The notes below the pieces were generated by a model. That model had not been told where the DNA came from. It did not search any database and worked only from the letters and a program-made list of their open reading frames with translations. A stretch of 16,939 bases of DNA, taken from contig JABXIW010000188.1 of the NCBI GenBank assembly GCA_013372875.1, positions 1 through 16,939 of the forward strand. Direction: 5' to 3'. The stretch is from Gammaproteobacteria bacterium (GTDB lineage: Bacteria > Pseudomonadota > Gammaproteobacteria > Enterobacterales > Kangiellaceae). Shown here in pieces: positions 14,547 to 16,939 of this stretch. A program made the translations under genes and the position numbers. Within the stretch, counting starts at the first letter, position 1, and every line of letters begins with the position of its first letter.

Positions 14547-16508
14547 ATGAAAACTCAACATATAGAGTTTTCAGATAATAAAAATCCCAATACTTATTAT
14601 TTTAATAATCAAAACTATATGTCGAATCAGCAATACAATGCAGAAGCCATTGAGGTATTAAGTGGCTTAGAGCCTGTCAAAAAACGCCCTGGAATGTACA
14701 CGGACACCAGCCGTCCGAATCATCTGGCACAAGAAGTTATCGATAACAGTGTGGATGAAGCCTTAGCTGGTCATGCGCGCACAGTGCAAGTGATACTGCA
14801 TAAAGACGATGCGTTAGAAGTGATTGATGATGGTCGTGGTATGCCGGTGGATATTCACCCTGAAGAAGGCATTCCTGGGGTTGAGCTGATCCTAACCAAG
14901 TTGCATGCAGGGGGTAAATTCTCCAATAAAAACTACCAGTTTTCAGGTGGTCTGCATGGCGTGGGTATTTCAGTGGTTAACGCACTTTCTAAGCGAGTTG
15001 AGGTTTCGGTTAAGCGTGATGGCAAGCAATACACCATGGCATTTGAAGACGGTTTTAAGAAAACCGATCTTGAGGTCATTGGCGAAGTGGGCAAGCGTAA
15101 TACAGGAACCTCGGTAAAATTCTGGCCTGATCCGCAATATTTTGATTCGGATAAATTCTCCGTTTCGCGTTTATTGCACCTGTTAAAAGCCAAAGCCATT
15201 TTATGCCCTGGCTTGAAAGTTATTTTTGATAATAAGAAGAAAAATGAAAAAGAAGAGTGGCTATATGAAGATGGCTTAACCGCTTATTTATTAGAATCAG
15301 CTGGCGGTTTTGAAAAACTGCCTGATGAGCCCTTTGTGGGCTCGATGCAAGGCGAAACTGAAGCAGTCGATTGGGCTTTTATGTGGATGCCAGAAGGCGG
15401 CGACTGTCTAGCGGAAAGCTACGTTAATTTAATTCCTACTGCACTTGGCGGTACTCACGTTAATGGGCTTCGAAATGGCGTAATAGATGCCATGCGTGAG
15501 TTTTGTGAGTTCCGAAACTTGTTGCCGCGCGGAGTAAAGTTAACCGCTGATGATATGTGGGAACGTATTTCTTACGTTTTATCCGTCAAGCTCGATGATC
15601 CGCAATTCTCAGGACAAACCAAAGAGCGCCTGTCTTCGCGTCAGTGCTCAACTTTTGTTGCTGGAGTGGTCAAAGATGCCTTTAGTTTATGGTTAAACCA
15701 GAATCCCACCATTGGTGACTTGCTGGCTGAAAGAGCCATTGCCAATGCGCATAAGCGGATGCGTGCGGGTAAGAAGGTTGCGCGTAAAAAAATCACCCAA
15801 GGACCAGCACTACCTGGCAAGTTAGCCGACTGTGTGGGACAAGATGCGATGGCTTCCGAGCTATTTTTGGTGGAGGGTGATTCTGCGGGCGGCTCGGCGA
15901 AACAAGCGCGGGATAAAGAGTATCAAGCGATTATGCCTTTGCGCGGAAAAATCTTAAACACTTGGGAAGTGGATTCGACGCAAATTTTAGCGTCACAAGA
16001 AGTACACGATATTTCTGTAGCGATTGGGCTTGATCCCAATTCCGATGATTTAAGCAAATTACGTTATGGCAAAATTTGTATCTTGGCCGATGCTGACTCA
16101 GACGGTTTACACATTGCGACCTTGCTTTGCGCCTTATTTTTAAGACATTTCAGACCATTAGTAAGAGCTGGGCACGTTTATGTGGCGATGCCACCGCTAT
16201 ATCGTATTGATATTGGCAAGGAAGTTTATTATGCGCTGGATGAAGATGAAAAAGAGGGCGTTTTAGATTTAATTAAAGCCGAGAAAAAACGTGGCAAAGT
16301 GCAAATTCAACGCTTTAAAGGCTTGGGTGAGATGAACCCAAAACAATTGCGCGAAACTACCATGGCTAAAGAAACTCGCCGTTTGGTGCAGCTGACCATC
16401 GGCGGTGGTGATAATTCCGAACAAGTCATGGATATGTTGCTATCTAAAAAACGTGCCAGTGATCGCAAAAGTTGGTTAGAAGAAAAAGGCAACCATGCCG
16501 ACCTTTAA
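14547..16508 (+). CDS. parE: DNA topoisomerase IV subunit B
   Basis: ATPase subunit of topoisomerase IV, which decatenates daughter chromosomes with ParC. The GHKL ATPase part shows EVIDNSVDEALAG, IDDGRGMPVDIH and GGLHGVGISVVNALS. The TOPRIM part shows LFLVEGDSAGGSAKQARD, LADADSDGLHIATL and QRFKGLGEMNP. The protein is 653 residues, against 630 in E. coli, because of 24 extra N-terminal residues rich in Asn and Tyr before the usual MSNQQYNAEAIEVL start. The upstream ATG has AGGA (14533-14536) and AAGG (14538-14541) in front of it, while the internal ATG at 14619 has no binding site, so the long form is preferred. E. coli yqiA, normally just upstream, is missing here. Confidence 0.97.
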   Translation: MKTQHIEFSDNKNPNTYYFNNQNYMSNQQYNAEAIEVLSGLEPVKKRPGMYTDTSRPNHLAQEVIDNSVDEALAGHARTVQVILHKDDALEVIDDGRGMPVDIHPEEGIPGVELILTKLHAGGKFSNKNYQFSGGLHGVGISVVNALSKRVEVSVKRDGKQYTMAFEDGFKKTDLEVIGEVGKRNTGTSVKFWPDPQYFDSDKFSVSRLLHLLKAKAILCPGLKVIFDNKKKNEKEEWLYEDGLTAYLLESAGGFEKLPDEPFVGSMQGETEAVDWAFMWMPEGGDCLAESYVNLIPTALGGTHVNGLRNGVIDAMREFCEFRNLLPRGVKLTADDMWERISYVLSVKLDDPQFSGQTKERLSSRQCSTFVAGVVKDAFSLWLNQNPTIGDLLAERAIANAHKRMRAGKKVARKKITQGPALPGKLADCVGQDAMASELFLVEGDSAGGSAKQARDKEYQAIMPLRGKILNTWEVDSTQILASQEVHDISVAIGLDPNSDDLSKLRYGKICILADADSDGLHIATLLCALFLRHFRPLVRAGHVYVAMPPLYRIDIGKEVYYALDEDEKEGVLDLIKAEKKRGKVQIQRFKGLGEMNPKQLRETTMAKETRRLVQLTIGGGDNSEQVMDMLLSKKRASDRKSWLEEKGNHADL

Positions 16509-16531
16509 GCTGACCTTTGAACGATAGATTG

Positions 16532-16554
16532 TAAGAGATTGATTTTAAGAGATT
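16532..16554 (+). repeat. short direct repeat in the parE-parC gap
   Basis: TAAGAGATT occurs at 16532-16540 and again at 16546-16554, offset by 14 bases; the second copy lies just before the parC ATG and supplies its weak purine-rich binding site. Probably a small tandem duplication with no necessary function. Confidence 0.4.
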
Positions 16555-16556
16555 AG

Positions 16557-16939
<383 letters not shown>

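Noticed and set aside
14933..15199. Minus-strand open frame inside parE
   Set aside because: A shadow of the highly conserved ATPase coding sequence, with no recognisable protein features.

Overview
The window is a chromosomal segment of a gammaproteobacterium, moderately AT-rich, with no sign of mobile DNA. This follows from the gene content (TcdA, WaaA for Kdo transfer to lipid A, TolC, SmpB/RatA/RatB, the nudF-yqiB-cpdA-parE block) and from a tmRNA whose tag is one swap away from the Escherichia coli tag. A marine, Kangiella-like lineage would fit the S9 peptidase and DUF3016 genes, but that is an impression, not a demonstration. Both ends are cut inside genes: tcdA on the left and parC on the right.

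Left part (1-2890): the end of tcdA, an exported S9 prolyl-oligopeptidase-family peptidase with its own terminator, and a small exported DUF3016 protein with its own terminator. Next comes ssrA (tmRNA) on the minus strand, with a clear terminator and a recognisable promoter. Its upstream region is shared with a divergent plus-strand operon of three tightly packed genes (3422-6476): a PP2C phosphatase, a tail-anchored FHA protein and a membrane Ser/Thr kinase with an extracytoplasmic sensor and a HAMP-like segment. A LysM/TPR-like lipoprotein gene converges on the kinase gene, and smpB follows on the same strand as the lipoprotein.

Middle part (8134-10141): ratA, ratB and waaA run on the plus strand, divergent from smpB. 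Then tolC and a divergent pcm-like methyltransferase gene lie on the minus strand (10166-12322).

Right part (12480-16939): nudF, a yqiB-type DUF1249 gene, cpdA, parE and parC run on the plus strand. This resembles the E. coli tolC / nudF-yqiB-cpdA-yqiA-parE neighbourhood, but yqiA is absent, parC directly follows parE, and a methyltransferase gene sits between tolC and nudF.

The most interesting part is the phosphatase-FHA-kinase module. It lies between smpB and ssrA, genes that are neighbours in E. coli. All three products look membrane-associated: an amphipathic tail on the phosphatase, a C-terminal anchor on the FHA protein and two membrane segments in the kinase. The kinase ends in a Thr-x-x-Ile motif that could be a ligand for the FHA domain. 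The facing lipoprotein carries a peptidoglycan-binding LysM domain, which makes a cell-envelope signalling unit a reasonable hypothesis.
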